From Roseibium aggregatum (GTDB lineage: Bacteria > Pseudomonadota > Alphaproteobacteria > Rhizobiales > Stappiaceae), in contig NZ_JAEKJZ010000002.1 in NCBI RefSeq assembly GCF_017309185.1, positions 372,001 to 436,000 on the forward strand: DNA of 64,000 bases. Direction: 5' to 3'. Of this stretch, positions 27,674 to 37,486 are shown piece after piece. A program made the position numbers and the translations under genes. The notes beneath the pieces were generated by a model. That model did not search any database. It was given only the letters and a program-made list of their open reading frames with translations, and had not been told where the DNA came from. Every line of letters begins with the position of its first letter. Positions within the stretch are counted from its first letter, which is position 1.

Positions 27674-27915
27674 CGGTTGTCCTCCCGTTTCGCGGTAATG
27701 TAGGGGACATGTTCTTTCCAAGGCAAACGTCCACAGCGCACCTTCTGCGATCATCTGGATCTGGGCGATCCATGCCCCCTTTCCTTCGCGGTGAAAACCG
27801 ATAAGCTTGTTCCCGCTGCAACAACCCGCTAGTACCGGGTGACCGCCCCAAATCCGGGCCTTGGCCTTCGCTCCCGTCCGTTCGGCACATTCGCCAGTTC
27901 CCGGCAAGGATTGAA

Positions 27916-28896
27916 ATGGATACGTCCCCCAAAGACCCGGCGCCACCGGAGGCTGCCGGCAACGGCGTCGGCCGCAAGATTGCCCGGATGACGGCTCATC
28001 TGCCGTCCAACACCATCGGCGCGCTGTGGATTCTCCTGGCCTCGTTCCTGTTTTCAATCATGGTCACCCTGATCAAGGTGGTCGGACAGGATCTGAGCGT
28101 CTTTCAGATTCTCGTCGTCCGGCAGGCGGTCATGCTGTCAATCGTCGCGCCCAAGATCCTGAGCGGTCTCCCCACATCGCTGTCAACGCAGCGCCCCGGA
28201 CTTCAAATCGTCCGTATCGTCGTCGCCACGACCGCGATGTTGAGCGGCTTCACGGCGATCATCGAACTGCCGCTGGCCGACGCCACCGCGATCAGCTTTT
28301 CCAAGACATTCTTCGTGACGATATTCGCCATCTGGCTGCTCGGCGAAACGGTCGGCGTCCATCGCTGGAGCGCGACGATCGTCGGGTTTCTGGGCGTCCT
28401 CCTGATGCTCAACCCCCATGGCAGCGGCTTTATCGACCCTTACGCCCTGCTCGCCATTCTGGGTGCCGCCTGCGCCGGCCTTGTCATGATCGTTGTCCGC
28501 CTTTTGACCCGCACCGACGCTCCGGTCACCATCCTGACCTATCAGGCGATCGGTGTCGGCCTGATCATGCTGGTTCCCGCCATCATGACATGGCACGCCC
28601 CAAGCCTTGGGCAATGGGGGCTGCTCGTCCTCATCGGGATCATCTCCTGGGCTGCGCAAATGTCCAACATACGGGCTTTCCGGGCCGGCGAAGCGACAGC
28701 AATCGCGTCGCTCGACTATACCCGGCTGCTCTACGCGACCGTTCTCGGGGCGGCCATTTTCGGCAACTGGCCGCGGCTGGAGACACTGCTCGGCGCCGCG
28801 GTCATCATCGCCGCTTCCATCTATACCGTCCGCCGTGAAGCCAAACGCGGCCGCGAGCTTGCCCGCGCCGCCGACGCGCGGGGATATTCGAACTGA
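27916..28896 (+). CDS. DMT-superfamily transporter (EamA domains)
   Basis: 326 residues, ATG at 27916. An N-terminal proline-rich cytosolic stretch of ~30 residues is followed by about ten membrane helices in two EamA halves. Typical wording includes LPLADATAISFSKTFFVTIFA, LLGETVGVHRWSATIVGFLG, and LDYTRLLYATVLGAAIFGNWP. It is related to the DMT protein at 19346 but not a recent copy. Substrate unknown. Confidence 0.85.
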   Translation: MDTSPKDPAPPEAAGNGVGRKIARMTAHLPSNTIGALWILLASFLFSIMVTLIKVVGQDLSVFQILVVRQAVMLSIVAPKILSGLPTSLSTQRPGLQIVRIVVATTAMLSGFTAIIELPLADATAISFSKTFFVTIFAIWLLGETVGVHRWSATIVGFLGVLLMLNPHGSGFIDPYALLAILGAACAGLVMIVVRLLTRTDAPVTILTYQAIGVGLIMLVPAIMTWHAPSLGQWGLLVLIGIISWAAQMSNIRAFRAGEATAIASLDYTRLLYATVLGAAIFGNWPRLETLLGAAVIIAASIYTVRREAKRGRELARAADARGYSN

Positions 28897-29012
28897 ACGG
28901 CGGGACTTCGTGGTTAACCTCAGGTTAAAAATTCGATTGCGAATTTTTCCGGATGTTGCTATCGGTGATTGAAGTAAAGAGTACAATTTAATGGCTTAGA
29001 CGGAGCAATTTA

Positions 29013-29636
29013 ATGAATTTTCTCACGCGCACTGTGGCTGCTGCCCTGACTGCGTTCGGTCTCATGACCGGCGCGGCCTCCGCAGCACCTGTGATCAATT
29101 TCGATGTGGCTGGCGCAAGCGGCGGTTCCTCTGTTTCCGTATCCGGCTTCAACGGCCTGTTCAGCGTCGGCAGCATCTCGGCAAACCTGGCGTCCGGGCT
29201 GGACTCCACGGTGTTTTCTCTTGCCAAGGGCGAGAGCAAAACCTTCGACTTCTTCACCCTCAGCACCGATGGCGGCGCCGGCAAGTACAGCGTGTCTGCA
29301 ACGCTCGCGTTTGACGACCCGTCCGGCACCGGCACAGCCGACGCTTCCGGCGGCGGCAAGGCGATTTCGTTCTTCGGCATCGTTTCGCTCGGCAAACTCT
29401 TCTGGCAGGCCGGTTCCCTTCCGGATTACCTGTTCACCTCCAACGGCTCTCTGTTCTCCGTCGACTTCGCGGACGGCGTCGCGCTTGTGCTCGGCGGTAC
29501 CGCAACGATCACGGCAACCGTGACCGCCATCGAGGTTGTTCCGGTCCCGGCGGCGCTGGTTCTCATGCTCAGCGGTTTGTTCGGTCTCGGGGTCTTCAGC
29601 AGGTTCCGCGGGAGCCGCAGCGCACCGACCGCTTAA
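29013..29636 (+). CDS. Secreted protein with VPLPA-CTERM-like sorting signal
   Basis: 207 residues with a signal peptide cleaved near ASA-APV (residue ~25). The mature part is rich in Gly, Ser, Ala and Phe, with a beta-strand pattern. It ends with EVVPVPAALVLMLSGLFGLG and then SRFRGSRSAPTA, that is, a VPxPA motif, a transmembrane helix and a basic tail. This is the three-part layout recognised by exosortases (PEP-CTERM class, VPLPA type). No exosortase gene is in the window. It is likely an exported surface or matrix protein. A strong terminator follows. Confidence 0.8.
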   Translation: MNFLTRTVAAALTAFGLMTGAASAAPVINFDVAGASGGSSVSVSGFNGLFSVGSISANLASGLDSTVFSLAKGESKTFDFFTLSTDGGAGKYSVSATLAFDDPSGTGTADASGGGKAISFFGIVSLGKLFWQAGSLPDYLFTSNGSLFSVDFADGVALVLGGTATITATVTAIEVVPVPAALVLMLSGLFGLGVFSRFRGSRSAPTA

Positions 29637-29666
29637 ACGTTTGAATACAAATTAGGTTTTCAAACC

Positions 29667-29700
29667 GAGGCCGCCTCTTTCAGAAGGCGGCCTCTTTTTT
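29667..29700 (+). terminator. Rho-independent terminator after the VPLPA-CTERM-like gene
   Basis: A perfect 10-bp stem, GAGGCCGCCT (29667-29676) and AGGCGGCCTC (29685-29694), has an 8-base loop, followed by six T residues and then ATTTT. Confidence 0.92.
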
Positions 29701-29843
29701 ATTTTGGAGCAGATCGCGTTTTATCGGTTTGCTTTTCGCTGTTTGAAATCAAAAGCTTGAACGCAAGAAGCGATGTGAAATAGTTCCAGCCAGACGAGAC
29801 ACGCTCTCACCGCCTTTTGCGGGGTGTCGCCAGGGAGCAGCCA

Positions 29844-31514
29844 CTACGCGCTCCTGGCCTGAACCTCCGCCCGTTTGCGCTCTTCTTCCTCCACCAGTTC
29901 CTTCTTCGACAGCTTGCCGACCATTGTCTTCGGTAACTCGTCCCGGAACTCGTACTCCCTGGGCAGTTCTATGGTGGACAGGTGGTCCTTCAGGAACGCC
30001 TTCATCTCCTGCGCCGTGATCGAATGCCCTTCCTTCAGTTTGATGAAGGCCTTGGGAGACTGACCCCGGTATTCATCCGGCACGGCGATGACGATCGTCT
30101 CGTCCACGGCCGCGTTCTGATAGATGGCCTCCTCGATCACTCGCGGATAGACGTTGTAGCCGGAACACAGGATCAGGTCCTTGATCCGGTCGACCAGAAA
30201 GATGAAGCCATCCGGGTCCCGGTAGCCGACATCACCCGTGTGCAGAAAACCGTCTGCGGTGATCGTGTCTTGCGTGGCGTCGTCCCGCTTCCAGTACCCC
30301 TTCATCACCTGGGGGCCGCGCAGCATCAGTTCACCCTTCTCCCCCTCGGCAACTTCGCTCACCCGGTCCTCGATATTCACGAAACGCGCTTCCGTGCCGG
30401 GAACGAGACGGCCGATCGATCCGCCCCGCCGGCTTTCGTCAAGCGGATTGACCGCGGCAACCGGGGACGATTCCGTCAGGCCGTACCCCTCCACCAGAAT
30501 ACAGCCGGTGAGCTTCTCGAAACTCTCCATAACCTCGAGAGGCAGCGGCGCCCCGCCTGAAATGCATAGATTGATGCTCGACAGGTCGTAGTGAGCGGTC
30601 ATCGACGCATTGCTGATCGCGGTATAGATGGTTGGCACGCCGGGAAACAGCGTGACCCTCTTGCGTTTGATCGCATCGAGCAACGCCTTCAGTTCGAACC
30701 GGGGCTGCAGCACCATTTCCGCGCCCAGAAGGACCGACAGGTTCTGCCCGACCGTCATCGCGAAGACGTGAAAGAACGGCAACACGCACAGCATCTTCTC
30801 CTCACCCGGCCGGGCTTTCGCAAAAACGCAGCGCATCTGTTCGATGTTGGCGGAAAGGTTCGCATGGGTGAGCATGGCGCCTTTCGGAACGCCGGTGGTA
30901 CCACCCGTATACTGCAGCACGGCGACAGCTTCCTTCGGGTCGATCGCAACAGGCTCCGGATGCGCGCCGCTGTGGAGCAGTTCCTCAAAACGAATATGGG
31001 CGTCATCTCGCGGAATATCGGCGAGTTCCTTGCGCTTGAAGAGCTGAAACAGCACCTTCTTCAGGGGAGGCAGGCAGAAGCTCATCGGACAGACGACGAT
31101 CTTGTCGAGAGCCCTTTCCTTGCGAACCGCCTCGACCTTGTCGTAGATCACCTTCAGGTCCATCGTCACCATGATGCGGACATCCGCGTCGCGCGCCTGA
31201 AAAGCGATTTCGCGCTCAACATAGAGCGGATTGAAATTGGCGACCGTTCCGCCAACCTTCAAAATCGCGAAATAGAAAATGGTGTAGAAGGGGGTGTTGG
31301 GCAGGCAAAGTCCAACGTGCACCCCGGGGCCGACTCCCATCGCCTGGAGCCCCGCGGCAACCCGGTCGGCATAGGCGCCGATTTCGGCGTAGGTCCAGAC
31401 CTTGCCCATGAAATCGGCGGCCGGTCTCGGCCCGAATTGCGCAACGCTGGTTTCGAGATATTCGTGTACCGGACGTGGCCTGAAAGCCGCGTTCCACTCC
31501 TCCGCAGTCGTCAT
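29844..31514 (-). CDS. Long-chain fatty acid-CoA ligase (FadD-like)
   Basis: 556 residues from the ATG at 31514, preceded by GGAG. ANL-superfamily signatures are in order: phosphate loop YTGGTTGVPKGAMLTHANL, the A5 motif VEGYGLTESSP, FLHTGDVGYRD with the ribose-binding aspartate, DRIKDLILCSGYNVYP, and the catalytic lysine in KTMVGKLSKKEL near the C-terminus. It activates fatty acids to CoA thioesters through acyl-AMP. A FadL-like porin gene is 17 kb away. Other fatty-acid genes are absent here, so chain length is uncertain. Confidence 0.88.
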   Translation of the reverse strand: MTTAEEWNAAFRPRPVHEYLETSVAQFGPRPAADFMGKVWTYAEIGAYADRVAAGLQAMGVGPGVHVGLCLPNTPFYTIFYFAILKVGGTVANFNPLYVEREIAFQARDADVRIMVTMDLKVIYDKVEAVRKERALDKIVVCPMSFCLPPLKKVLFQLFKRKELADIPRDDAHIRFEELLHSGAHPEPVAIDPKEAVAVLQYTGGTTGVPKGAMLTHANLSANIEQMRCVFAKARPGEEKMLCVLPFFHVFAMTVGQNLSVLLGAEMVLQPRFELKALLDAIKRKRVTLFPGVPTIYTAISNASMTAHYDLSSINLCISGGAPLPLEVMESFEKLTGCILVEGYGLTESSPVAAVNPLDESRRGGSIGRLVPGTEARFVNIEDRVSEVAEGEKGELMLRGPQVMKGYWKRDDATQDTITADGFLHTGDVGYRDPDGFIFLVDRIKDLILCSGYNVYPRVIEEAIYQNAAVDETIVIAVPDEYRGQSPKAFIKLKEGHSITAQEMKAFLKDHLSTIELPREYEFRDELPKTMVGKLSKKELVEEEERKRAEVQARSA

Positions 31515-31816
31515 AACGTTCTCCAAACGTGTCTTATTCACCTCACTGCGTAATCGGACCCCTTCCCGGAACACACGGAAAAGAAAGGTACTTTCCCGGC
31601 CATTCCCTCCCTCAGGTCCGGTCCGCGAATGAAGCGTCACCTCTGTGGGCTTCGTATGACATGCCGCAACCTTCCGTAAACGTCAACCGGCGACGTAACG
31701 ACACCCCTTCATTTTCTTGCCGCAGTTTCCCGAGTACACGTAGATATGTCTCCGGTGGCAATCGGCAACACAGTCTTCGGCCGGATGCCCCCTGCCGGAG
31801 CTGTTCACCCCTGAAT
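31515..31816. other. Short intergenic stretch between fadD-like and AAA ATPase genes
   Basis: About 300 bases with the probable fadD promoter and the body of a doubtful 51-codon Cys-rich frame (31683-31838). No terminator or operator stood out. Confidence 0.35.
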
Positions 31817-31838
31817 TCACCGCTTCGGCCAGTTCCAT
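31683..31838 (-). CDS. Doubtful small cysteine-rich ORF overlapping the end of the AAA ATPase gene
   Basis: 51 codons from an ATG at 31838, inside the last 22 bases of the ATPase gene in another frame. The product has five cysteines in EDCVADCHRRH and GNCGKKMKGC and no signal peptide. The overlap with the upstream stop would suit translational coupling, but there is no clear ribosome-binding site and I do not recognise the sequence. It may simply be a chance frame. Confidence 0.22.
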   Translation of the reverse strand: MELAEAVNSGVNSSGRGHPAEDCVADCHRRHIYVYSGNCGKKMKGCRYVAG

Positions 31839-32974
31839 CTGGGCGGTTCGATACCGTCCACGACAGTCTCGCCCAGTTGCTTGCGCAGATTGTAGTGCGC
31901 ACATCCCGGCAATGCCGAGAGCGCGGCCACCAGACTTTCCGCGTGGCTGACCACGATTACCTGGGTCTTTTCCGCAGCCGCACCGATGAGCCGACCAAGC
32001 GGCTCAAGAAGCTCCGGATGCAGGCTCGTCTCGGGCTCGTTCAGGACGATCAGCGGTGCCGGCCGGGGCGACAGAAGCGCCGCGGCAAGAAGCAGAAAGC
32101 GCAGCGTCCCGTCCGAAAGTTCCGCGGATTTGAGCGGACGCAGTAGGCCTTTCTGTTTCATAAGCAGCTCGAAATACCCGTCATTCACCGTTATCTCGAC
32201 CGAGGCGCCGGGAAACGCGTCCTCGACCGCCTCCGCCAGGGCGTGCTCATCGCCGATCTCCAGAATGGTCTGGAGCGCAGCCGCGAGGTCACCGCCGTCA
32301 CCGCTCAAAACCGGCGTCCGCGTACCAATCCTGGGAACCCGGGCCGGAGCGTCCCGGTCGGTGCGCAGGTGATCGTAAAACCGCCAGGCGCGCATCCGCT
32401 CCCTGAGCACAAGCAACTCCAGCCCGTCTTTCGGGTTTGCCGCGTGGGTCATCATGCTGTCGAAGCGGGCAAGGTTCTGGACGACCGGAACGCGCTGCCC
32501 CTTGCCGTCGAGCACCCGCACGGCCGGACCGTTGCGGCCGGCGATTTCGTTGGCACGCGAAAGCGCTTCTCCGGCCCAAAGCGCCTCCGTCTTGATTTCC
32601 GGGTCCATGGCAAAGAACGACCGGCCGGCATCCGAAGGCAGCCCGAGGTCGATGGCATAGCCGTAGTCCTCGTCGGCAAAACCGAGCTTCAGACTGACGA
32701 CGGATTTTCGCACGGTCCCCTGAACCGGCACCTCCCCCTGCTTCATGCCGCGAGAAAAGGCCTCAGGTCCCGCCCAGAGCGTCGATTGCAAGCCACCTTC
32801 CGCCGCCAGCGAGGCGATCGCCCGGCCCTGCGCCACTTCGGCCAGAAGCCGGATCGAGCGGTAAAGACTCGACTTGCCGCTGCCGTTTGCCCCCGTCACC
32901 AGCGTGATGCGGTCCAGTGGCAGGACCAGATCGCGCAGGGAGCGATATCCGGAAACCGCAAGCGTCAGGATCAC
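31817..32974 (-). CDS. AAA-family ATPase (RecF/SMC-like ABC-ATPase fold, AAA_21 type)
   Basis: 385 residues. Start is a GTG at 32974, preceded by GGGGAG and located 5 bases after the adenine deaminase stop. Walker A is TGANGSGKSSLY (28-38), an ABC-like signature is ELSDGTLRFLLLAAAL, and Walker B is PLIVLNEPETSLHPELL, followed by the switch histidine in VIVVSHAES. There is no long coiled coil or nuclease domain. Such proteins occur in DNA repair and, as OLD-like ATPases, in phage defence, but here no partner nuclease is adjacent. Function undetermined. Confidence 0.82.
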   Translation of the reverse strand: MILTLAVSGYRSLRDLVLPLDRITLVTGANGSGKSSLYRSIRLLAEVAQGRAIASLAAEGGLQSTLWAGPEAFSRGMKQGEVPVQGTVRKSVVSLKLGFADEDYGYAIDLGLPSDAGRSFFAMDPEIKTEALWAGEALSRANEIAGRNGPAVRVLDGKGQRVPVVQNLARFDSMMTHAANPKDGLELLVLRERMRAWRFYDHLRTDRDAPARVPRIGTRTPVLSGDGGDLAAALQTILEIGDEHALAEAVEDAFPGASVEITVNDGYFELLMKQKGLLRPLKSAELSDGTLRFLLLAAALLSPRPAPLIVLNEPETSLHPELLEPLGRLIGAAAEKTQVIVVSHAESLVAALSALPGCAHYNLRKQLGETVVDGIEPPRWNWPKR

Positions 32975-32979
32975 GCGGC

Positions 32980-34701
32980 TTAACTCCCCTGATCCACCAG
33001 TTCGAACCTGTCAACGTCGAACACCCCGAAATCGGTGATTTTCAGATGGGGAATGACGGGAAGCGGCAGGAAGGCCACCTGCAGGAAGGGCTCAGCCAGC
33101 GTGCAGCCCAGCGCCCTTGCCGCAGCCCGCAGACCCTCAAGAGATGTCTTCACGGTTTCAAACGGCTCCAGGCTCATCAGGCCGGCCAGCGGCAGGGCCA
33201 ATTCCGCCTTGACGCCATCGCTGTCGGCAACCGCGAAGCCGCCCTTCATGGCGATGACACGATTGACCGCATGGGCCATGGCCACCTCGTCCGCTCCGAC
33301 CACACAGATATTGTGGCTGTCGTGACCGACGGAGGAGGCAATTGCCCCCCGTTTCATGCCGAAACCGTTGACGAAGCCGAGACCGATATTGCCGGTCCCC
33401 TTGTGACGCTCGACGACGGCGACCTTGAGAACGTCCTGGTTGAGATCCGCGAGCGTTTTTCCGCCCGCAACAGGCAAGGTCCGCTTCAGATGCTCGGTGA
33501 TGATCCGGCCCGGAACGACACCGATGACATCTGCTTCGCTGTTGCGGGCCGGGATGTCGAACTTTTGCGCCGTGATCGCCCCGACCCTGACGCTGTCCAG
33601 CCCGACGGGCTGAACCGTTCCACGTCCGGCGAATGCGTCGTCACTGGCGAGGGTACCGCCGCAAATCACCTGTTCAACACGGCACTGCGAAAAATCGCTC
33701 AACAAGACGATATCGGCCCGCTTGCCCGGTGCGATCACACCGCGGTCCTTCAGGCCAAAGGCGTTTGCCCCCGACCAGCTCGCCGCCCGATAGGCGTCGA
33801 GCGGCCGTATCCCCTTGGAAATCAGGCGTCGGATCATGCTGTCCAGATGGCCTTCCTCAGCGATGTCGAGGGGGTTGCGGTCATCGGTGCAAAGCGCCAC
33901 GAAGGCGGAAACGTCCGGTGTCAGGATCGGTGCCAGAGCGTCCAAATCCTTGGAGACCGATCCCTCGCGCATCAGGATGGTCATGCCCTTGGACAGTTTC
34001 TCACGCGCCTCATCGGCGCTTGTCGCCTCGTGGTCTGTGCGGATCGCCGCTGCCAGATAACCGTTGAGCGCCAATCCCGTAAGAAGCGGAGCGTGGCCAT
34101 CGATATGACCGTCCTGAAAGGCTGCCAGCTTGGCCAGAACCTTGGGATCGCGCGCGAGAACGCCCGGAAAGTTCATGAATTCCGCTAGGCCGATGACGTT
34201 CGGATGGTCGCGAAACGGCAACAGGTCCTCGATCTCGAGGCAGGCTCCTGCGGTTTCAAAAGAAGTCGCGGGCACGCAGGACGACAGGTTGACCTTCAGG
34301 TCCATGACCGTTTCGAGAGAACTGTCGAGGAAATAGCGGATCCCCTCCGCCCCAAGCACATTGGCGATCTCGTGAGGATCGCAGATCGCGGTGGTCACCC
34401 CGTGCGGCAGCACGCAGCGATCGAACTCGAAGGGGGTGACAAGGGAGGATTCCACATGAAGATGGGTATCGATAAATCCGGGGACGGCGGTCAGCCCCTG
34501 CCCGTCCAGAACGGTCTCGCCACTGTAGTCGCCATGCGTGCCGACAATGCGGTCGCCCACGATTGCGATATCCGTTTCAGTTGTCGTGCCGTCGACCACG
34601 CTGAAAAGGCGGCAATTCCTGATTACCAGCTCGGCGGGCTGATCGCCGGTTCCCGCTGCAATGGCCCGGGCGAGAAACGCTTCGTTATGTTTGACCGGCA
34701 T
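32980..34701 (-). CDS. ade: Adenine deaminase
   Basis: 573 residues, close to the usual length for bacterial Ade. Amidohydrolase metal motif [16 protein letters not shown] is near residue 75, [11 protein letters not shown] follows, and CTDDRNPLD carries the conserved aspartate. The C-terminal [15 protein letters not shown] is characteristic of Ade. The enzyme deaminates adenine to hypoxanthine in purine salvage. It is followed closely by the AAA ATPase, forming a possible two-gene operon. It diverges from the frc operon regulator. Confidence 0.93.
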   Translation of the reverse strand: MPVKHNEAFLARAIAAGTGDQPAELVIRNCRLFSVVDGTTTETDIAIVGDRIVGTHGDYSGETVLDGQGLTAVPGFIDTHLHVESSLVTPFEFDRCVLPHGVTTAICDPHEIANVLGAEGIRYFLDSSLETVMDLKVNLSSCVPATSFETAGACLEIEDLLPFRDHPNVIGLAEFMNFPGVLARDPKVLAKLAAFQDGHIDGHAPLLTGLALNGYLAAAIRTDHEATSADEAREKLSKGMTILMREGSVSKDLDALAPILTPDVSAFVALCTDDRNPLDIAEEGHLDSMIRRLISKGIRPLDAYRAASWSGANAFGLKDRGVIAPGKRADIVLLSDFSQCRVEQVICGGTLASDDAFAGRGTVQPVGLDSVRVGAITAQKFDIPARNSEADVIGVVPGRIITEHLKRTLPVAGGKTLADLNQDVLKVAVVERHKGTGNIGLGFVNGFGMKRGAIASSVGHDSHNICVVGADEVAMAHAVNRVIAMKGGFAVADSDGVKAELALPLAGLMSLEPFETVKTSLEGLRAAARALGCTLAEPFLQVAFLPLPVIPHLKITDFGVFDVDRFELVDQGS

Positions 34702-35046
34702 GTGCCCTCACTTCGATTCCAATCTGTTTTCAAGCATACAGGCGCGCGCGGAAGATCAAACCGGTTTCGGGCCGGGACCTCGCAGGGGCGTCAATGCGGA
34801 TGCCACCAGGGAGGTCCGGCCCCGGAATGTCCGCCTAAAGAAATTCCGCAGCGTAATTTTGTTCCGGTTCGGTCCTTCGCCAATCCCCAAGCACTTCAGG
34901 TCCTTACCGCATGACAACACAGTTTCTCCGCAGCGCAGCAGCGAAAGGCGATTGACAGAACGTCGTTAAGGGAGAAAAATTTCATCAAAATAAATTATTT
35001 TAAAGCCGCCGGAAAACGGCGCACTTGTTCGGGAGGAACAGGGACG
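34702..35046. other. Divergent intergenic region between ade and the ROK regulator
   Basis: 345 bases with no supported gene. The frcR-proximal 70 bases are AT-rich and carry a 15-bp palindrome (separate entry). Promoters of both divergent units are expected here. Confidence 0.5.
34987..35001. promoter_or_regulatory. Candidate ROK-regulator operator
   Basis: A perfect palindrome, AAAATAA-A-TTATTTT, lies 45 bases upstream of the ROK regulator start codon. AT-rich inverted repeats of this kind are typical targets of ROK repressors such as NagC, Mlc and XylR. Autoregulation of the frc operon is inferred. Confidence 0.5.
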
Positions 35047-36366
35047 GTGACGGAGACCCGCAAAAACGGCCGCGGCTCGAATTCCGCGCAGCTGCGTAAA
35101 TATAACGAACGCATCGTGCTGCAGATCCTGCGGCGTGCCGGCGAAGCCTCCAAGGCCGATCTCGCCCGCGCGGTTCAACTCACCAATGCCGCCATCGGAG
35201 CGATTATTCAGAACCTTATCGAGGAAGGACTGATCGTCGAGGTCGGCAAGCGCCACGACGGCAGCCGGGGCCAGCCGGCGACGCTGTTGCGTCTTGCACC
35301 GCGCGGTGCCTTTTCGTTTGGCGTCCGTCTGGACCGCACCAATCTCGAAACGGTGCTGATGGACTTCTCCGGAACCATCATCGACCGGATCGTCCACGAC
35401 ATGATCCTGCCCAGCCCCGAGCGGACCCTGGAGATTCTGACGGAAGATCTTTCCCGCCTGCGGACCCATCTGAGCGACGAGGACAGCGACCGGATCACCG
35501 GAATCGGTCTCGCTCAGCCGTTCAATCTGGGGGCCTGGTTGCGCGAGCTCGGGCTTCCCGCGGCCGACTTCGGAAAATGGGAGGGGTTCGACATGGCACA
35601 GGCGCTGGAGGACGCCTGCGGTCTGCCGGTCTTCAGTGAAAACGACGGAACCGCCGCCGCCGTAGCGGAACTCTTTTACGGGCTCGGCCGCCAGAACGAT
35701 AACTTCCTGTATCTGTTTCTCGGCCCCGCCATTGGTGGCGGGTTGGTACTGAACGGCGATGTCGTGCGCGGAACATCCGGAAACGCGGCCGACGTCGCCA
35801 TGATGCCGGTGCCGCCGAGCAGTCTGTCGACGGCTCCCGAGTCACGACACGGCTGGGACCTATTGCTGACCCGGGCGTCCCTTGTCGCCTTCGCCCGGCA
35901 CATGTCGCCCGAAGGCTTCGCCGGATTGAGCCGGCCGGACCTGCAAGATGCCGTCGAGCGCGACGATGTCCTGTTCAAAGAGTGGATGGCGGACTGCGCC
36001 GATGCCGTCGCCCTCGCGCTCCGGTCTGCCTACGCGCTTCTGGACGTTCCCCTGATCGTGATTGACGGCGATCTGAGCGGGCGCTTCCCGGAGGTGTTCC
36101 GCGAAGCGCTCAAGGCGGCGGTGCAAACCGCCGCACCGGAACAAAGGCAGTCGCCCGACATCGAAATCGGCAGTTTCGGCCACGACGCCGGCGCCATCGG
36201 TGCGGCCAGCTTGCCGCAGTTTTTCAATTTCTCGCCCCGGGCAACGATCCTCACGGGCGGGAAGGACAAGGGACCCGCTGGAGCCGGAAACTCGGAGGAG
36301 AAATCCGGATTTCCGGCACGGGCAGCGCGGTTTGGATCGCATCTGGCCACATCCAGCCGCCGTTAG
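35047..36366 (+). CDS. frcR: ROK-family transcriptional regulator of the fructose operon
   Basis: 439 residues from a GTG at 35047, with GGAGG 10 bases upstream. An N-terminal winged helix (NERIVLQILRRAGEASKADL and LTNAAIGAIIQNLIEEGLIVE, residues ~18-65) is joined to a ROK sugar-kinase-like domain. The kinase part keeps SENDGTAAAVAELFYGLG and LFLGPAIGGGLVLNGDVV. The zinc-binding CxCGxxGC motif of ROK kinases is absent, fitting a regulator. It is 27 bases upstream of frcB on the same strand, so it likely senses fructose or a derivative and represses frcBCAK. The name follows the Sinorhizobium arrangement. Confidence 0.82.
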   Translation: MTETRKNGRGSNSAQLRKYNERIVLQILRRAGEASKADLARAVQLTNAAIGAIIQNLIEEGLIVEVGKRHDGSRGQPATLLRLAPRGAFSFGVRLDRTNLETVLMDFSGTIIDRIVHDMILPSPERTLEILTEDLSRLRTHLSDEDSDRITGIGLAQPFNLGAWLRELGLPAADFGKWEGFDMAQALEDACGLPVFSENDGTAAAVAELFYGLGRQNDNFLYLFLGPAIGGGLVLNGDVVRGTSGNAADVAMMPVPPSSLSTAPESRHGWDLLLTRASLVAFARHMSPEGFAGLSRPDLQDAVERDDVLFKEWMADCADAVALALRSAYALLDVPLIVIDGDLSGRFPEVFREALKAAVQTAAPEQRQSPDIEIGSFGHDAGAIGAASLPQFFNFSPRATILTGGKDKGPAGAGNSEEKSGFPARAARFGSHLATSSRR

Positions 36367-36393
36367 TTAAGAAGGCCAGGGAGGAAAACGCAA

Positions 36394-37410
36394 ATGATCC
36401 GCAAACTTCTTGCAACCGGCTCGGTGCTCGCGGCCATGGCGGCCGTCCCGGCGGCCGCGGCCGACATTTCAGCCTGTCTGATCACCAAGACGGATACCAA
36501 CCCCTTTTTTGTGAAGATGAAGGAAGGCGCGACCGCCAAGGCGGAAGAACTCGGCATTGAACTGAAATCCTTCGCCGGCAAGATCGACGGCGACCATGAA
36601 ACCCAGGTTGCGGCCATCGAAACCTGTATCGCCGATGGTGCAAAGGGCATTCTGCTGACCGCGTCCGACACGTCGTCCATCGTGCCCGCCGTTCAGCAGG
36701 CCCGCGACAACGGTCTCCTGGTGATCGCCCTCGACACCCCGCTCGACCCGATCGACGCCGCAGACGCCACCTTCGCGACCGACAATTTCAAGGCCGGTGA
36801 ACTGATCGGCCAGTGGGCCGCCGCCAGCCTGGGCGACAAGGCCGCGGACGCTAAGATTGCCATGCTCGACCTCGCCATCAGCCAGCCGACCGTCGGCGTT
36901 CTGCGCGATCAGGGCTTCCTGCAAGGCTTCGGCATCGAACTCGGCGACCCGAACAAGTGGGGCGACGAAACCGATCCCCGCCTTGTCGGCAACGACGTGA
37001 CCCAGGGCAACGAGGAAGGCGGCCGCCGTGCAATGGAAAACCTGCTGGCGAAGGACCCGATGATCAATGTGGTCTACACCATCAACGAGCCGGCAGCCGC
37101 GGGAGCCTACGAGGCGCTGAAAGCCATCGGACGGGAAAACGACGTCCTGATCGTTTCCGTCGACGGCGGCTGCCCGGGTGTCCAGAACGTCAAGGACGGC
37201 GTCATCGGCGCGACATCGCAGCAATATCCCCTGCTGATGGCCTCTCTCGGCATCGAGGCGATCAAGGCCTGGGCGGACAACGGCTCCAAGCCTGAACCGA
37301 CCGAGGGCAAGGACTTCTTCGACACCGGCGTCGCACTCGTCACCGACAAGCCGGCCAAGGGCGTGGACTCCATCGACACCGCCAAAGGCAAGGATCTCTG
37401 CTGGGGTTAG
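36394..37410 (+). CDS. frcB: Fructose ABC transporter, periplasmic binding protein
   Basis: 338 residues with a signal peptide ([13 protein letters not shown], cleavage near residue 22). The mature protein has the ribose-binding fold (Peripla_BP_4): [18 protein letters not shown], a hinge region [34 protein letters not shown], and [16 protein letters not shown]. It fits the FrcB branch of sugar-binding proteins, with permease, single-domain ATPase and fructokinase genes following. A hairpin after it probably raises its mRNA level over the membrane components. Confidence 0.9.
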   Translation: MIRKLLATGSVLAAMAAVPAAAADISACLITKTDTNPFFVKMKEGATAKAEELGIELKSFAGKIDGDHETQVAAIETCIADGAKGILLTASDTSSIVPAVQQARDNGLLVIALDTPLDPIDAADATFATDNFKAGELIGQWAAASLGDKAADAKIAMLDLAISQPTVGVLRDQGFLQGFGIELGDPNKWGDETDPRLVGNDVTQGNEEGGRRAMENLLAKDPMINVVYTINEPAAAGAYEALKAIGRENDVLIVSVDGGCPGVQNVKDGVIGATSQQYPLLMASLGIEAIKAWADNGSKPEPTEGKDFFDTGVALVTDKPAKGVDSIDTAKGKDLCWG

Positions 37411-37430
37411 GCCCCTCAGGACTGAACCGG

Positions 37431-37459
37431 AAGGGGTGCGGCTTGCCTCACCCCTTTTT
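37431..37459 (+). terminator. Intra-operon hairpin with T-run between frcB and frcC
   Basis: Stem AAGGGGTG (37431-37438) and CACCCCTT (37449-37456), loop of 10, followed by TTT. It sits 20 bases after the frcB stop inside the operon, so it is likely a partial terminator or 3'-end stabiliser that gives more binding protein than permease. Confidence 0.7.
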
Positions 37460-37486
37460 CCAAGGGCCACAAAAGGTTAAACGGGC

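Noticed and set aside
29701..29843. AT-rich stretch after the VPLPA gene that resembles a repeated intergenic sequence
   Set aside because: No inverted repeat ends or second copy in this window; only a search of the full genome could show repetition.
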